NCBI GenBank assembly: GCA_039188505.1
Contig: JBCCZC010000130.1
Span: forward strand, 1-13,488
DNA from: JBCCZC01 sp039188505
GTDB taxonomy: Bacteria; Pseudomonadota; Gammaproteobacteria; Xanthomonadales; SZUA-38
DNA length: 13,488 nt
Reading direction: 5' to 3'
The position numbers were made by a program, and so were the translations under genes. How positions within the stretch are numbered: position 1 is the stretch's first letter; each line of letters opens with the position of its first letter. Of this stretch, positions 12,052-13,488 are shown piece after piece. A model generated the notes under the pieces. The model was not told where the DNA came from. It made no database searches and saw only the letters and a program-made list of their open reading frames with translations.

Positions 12052-13488
12052 TCAGGCCCTGAGCTGATCTCCGATCGGTAGTCGCCGGATGCGCTTTCCG
12101 GTCGCGTTGAAGATCGCGTTGGTCAGCGCGGGAGCAACCGTCGGAATCCCGATCTCGCCGACGCCCGTCGGCTCCTCGTCCCAGGGCAGGATGTGCATCT
12201 CCATGGTCAACGGCGCCTCGGCCAGTCGCAGGAGCGGGTAGTCGTGGAAGTTGGACTGCCGGATCCGTCCGGCTGCCATGGTGATCTCGAGGTTCAGCGC
12301 GGTCGACAGTCCGTCGATGGTGCTGCCCTCCATCTGTGCGATCACCGCATTCGGGTGGACCGCGAAGCCGCAGTCGATCGCACCGATGACGCGCAGGATG
12401 GACAGTTCGCCGGCATCGCTCACGGCGACCTCGATGGCGTGGGCCGAATAGCCGCCGAAGGTGAAGTGGCACGCGAGCCCCAGCCCCTGACCGGCAGGTC
12501 GCTCGCGCCCGTAGTCAGCCTCCTCGGCAAGGAATCTCAGCAGCCGCGAGAGGCGCCCAGGATTGAAGGTGGGACCGCCGTGGTTGCCGTAGGGGAGTTC
12601 CCGGGATTCGCCGAGCAGGTCGAGACGCAGGGCCAGCGGGTCCTGATCGGTCGCAGCGGCGATCTCGTCGAGGAAGCTCTGGATCACGAAGGCGTTCGCC
12701 GTGTGGGCGGGCGCGCGCCAGGAGCCGCGCGGAATCCCGGACTTCACCGGGAAATACTCGAGCCGGAGGTTAGGGATGATCGCGGCCGGGAAGTCGTCGG
12801 CGTAGAGCTCCGATTGCCAGAGGTTTTCGTCCGGCATGTTGGGCCGTCGGTAGTACTTGCTGGCGCTGGCCAGGCGCTGGGTCCACGCGACGGGTTGACC
12901 CTCGGCATCGAGGGCTGCGGTCATCTCGTGGTGGCCAGCCGGCCGGTAGAAGTCATGACGAAGATCGTCCTCCCGGGTCCAGACCAGCTTGATCGGGTGA
13001 CCCGCCTGCTTCGAGATGAGCGCCGCTTCGACCGCGTAGTCCACGGTCAATCTCCGCCCGAAGCCCCCGCCGACGCGCGTCATGTCAACCCGGATCTTCT
13101 CGCGGTCGATGCCCAGGGCCGAGTGGATGCCCCGGGAAACGCCCGAGGGCATCTGGGTGGCGACGATCACGTGGCAGGCGTCCTCCGTGACGTGCGCGAG
13201 GCAGTTCGGCGGCTCCAGCGGGCAGTGGGCAACGAAGGGAATCTCGTAGGTCGCCGTCACCGTCCTGGCCGCATTCGCCGCCGCGGTGTCGAAATCGCCG
13301 TCGTCGCGGACCACCTGTCCCTCGCTCTGGAGCAGCGTCCGGCACTGCCTGTCGAAGGACTCGGTGCTTTCGTCGCCATGGATCGGATCGCTCCACGTCA
13401 CCGCGAGCGCTTCGCGTCCCTTGATGGCCGCCCACGTCGATGTGGCCACAACGGCCACGGCATGGGCCAGTACGTGATAGGGCGCGCC
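12052..13488 (-). CDS. Molybdopterin-binding large subunit of a xanthine-dehydrogenase-family oxidoreductase, C-terminal part
   Basis: The 478 visible residues are the C-terminal two thirds of a large subunit resembling isoquinoline 1-oxidoreductase beta (IorB type); the N-terminus lies beyond 13488. Visible elements, numbered from the window edge, are HCPLEPPNC (88-96), VGGGFGRRLTVDYAVEAALI (139-158), a cofactor-binding segment RGSWRAPAHTANAFVIQSFL (254-273) and GVGEIGIPTVAPALTNAIFN (442-461). The Glu of GVGE corresponds to the catalytic glutamate of xanthine oxidase relatives. The enzyme hydroxylates a heterocycle or oxidises an aldehyde using molybdenum cytosine dinucleotide, with a [2Fe-2S] partner that is not in this window. 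The substrate is not determinable. No in-frame stop occurs up to the window edge. Confidence 0.93.
   Translation of the reverse strand, partial: GAPYHVLAHAVAVVATSTWAAIKGREALAVTWSDPIHGDESTESFDRQCRTLLQSEGQVVRDDGDFDTAAANAARTVTATYEIPFVAHCPLEPPNCLAHVTEDACHVIVATQMPSGVSRGIHSALGIDREKIRVDMTRVGGGFGRRLTVDYAVEAALISKQAGHPIKLVWTREDDLRHDFYRPAGHHEMTAALDAEGQPVAWTQRLASASKYYRRPNMPDENLWQSELYADDFPAAIIPNLRLEYFPVKSGIPRGSWRAPAHTANAFVIQSFLDEIAAATDQDPLALRLDLLGESRELPYGNHGGPTFNPGRLSRLLRFLAEEADYGRERPAGQGLGLACHFTFGGYSAHAIEVAVSDAGELSILRVIGAIDCGFAVHPNAVIAQMEGSTIDGLSTALNLEITMAAGRIRQSNFHDYPLLRLAEAPLTMEMHILPWDEEPTGVGEIGIPTVAPALTNAIFNATGKRIRRLPIGDQLRA

Overview
The window is GC-rich, tightly packed bacterial chromosome. It looks like a marine or halophilic gammaproteobacterium (Chromatiales/Xanthomonadales/Wenzhouxiangella-like). 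This rests on codon usage, a TorF-type outer-membrane protein, a beta-lactamase-fold serine hydrolase, membrane-anchored AraC and LytTR regulators and a very acidic porin. The organism assignment is inference. I see no mobile element, CRISPR array, rRNA or tRNA. Fourteen protein genes are supported; the first (DUF1203) and the last (molybdenum hydroxylase) run off the window.

Layout. 1-211 (-): DUF1203 fragment. 379-1434 (+): exported serine hydrolase, then 1511-2146 (+): exported hypothetical. 2204-3286 (-): membrane-anchored AraC regulator, divergent from 3421-4242 (+), a DUF2306 membrane protein, with a dyad between them. 4243-4437: convergent gap with a very strong hairpin. 4438-5145 (-): TorF-family porin. 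5146-5483: a 338-bp divergent control region. 5484-8020 (+): three-gene operon of a duplicated DUF1538 membrane protein and two PII-like proteins. 8031-8729 (-): exported TPR-like protein, divergent from 8879-9721 (+), a 4-TM LytTR regulator. 9734-10367 (-): small two-helix membrane protein behind a DUF3127 OB-fold protein with an SSB-like acidic tip. 10496-10954 (-): lipoprotein. 11080-11571 (+): one-TM hypothetical. 11584-11958 (-): NTF2-fold protein. 12052-13488 (-): large-subunit molybdenum hydroxylase.

The most interesting unit is 4438-8020. The porin has a near-consensus sigma-54 (-24/-12) promoter with exact spacing. About 170 bp upstream of its predicted start lies a GCAC-N7-GTGC dyad of the NtrC-enhancer type. 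The gene facing away from the porin encodes a two-fold internally repeated membrane protein followed, at 16 bp and then with an 8-base overlap, by two different PII-superfamily proteins. The arrangement parallels amtB-glnK (transporter plus PII) with a dedicated outer-membrane pore. I propose a nitrogen- or energy-status-controlled uptake or efflux system for an unknown small substrate. The protein families are clear. The sigma-54/NtrC link and the transport role are inferences.
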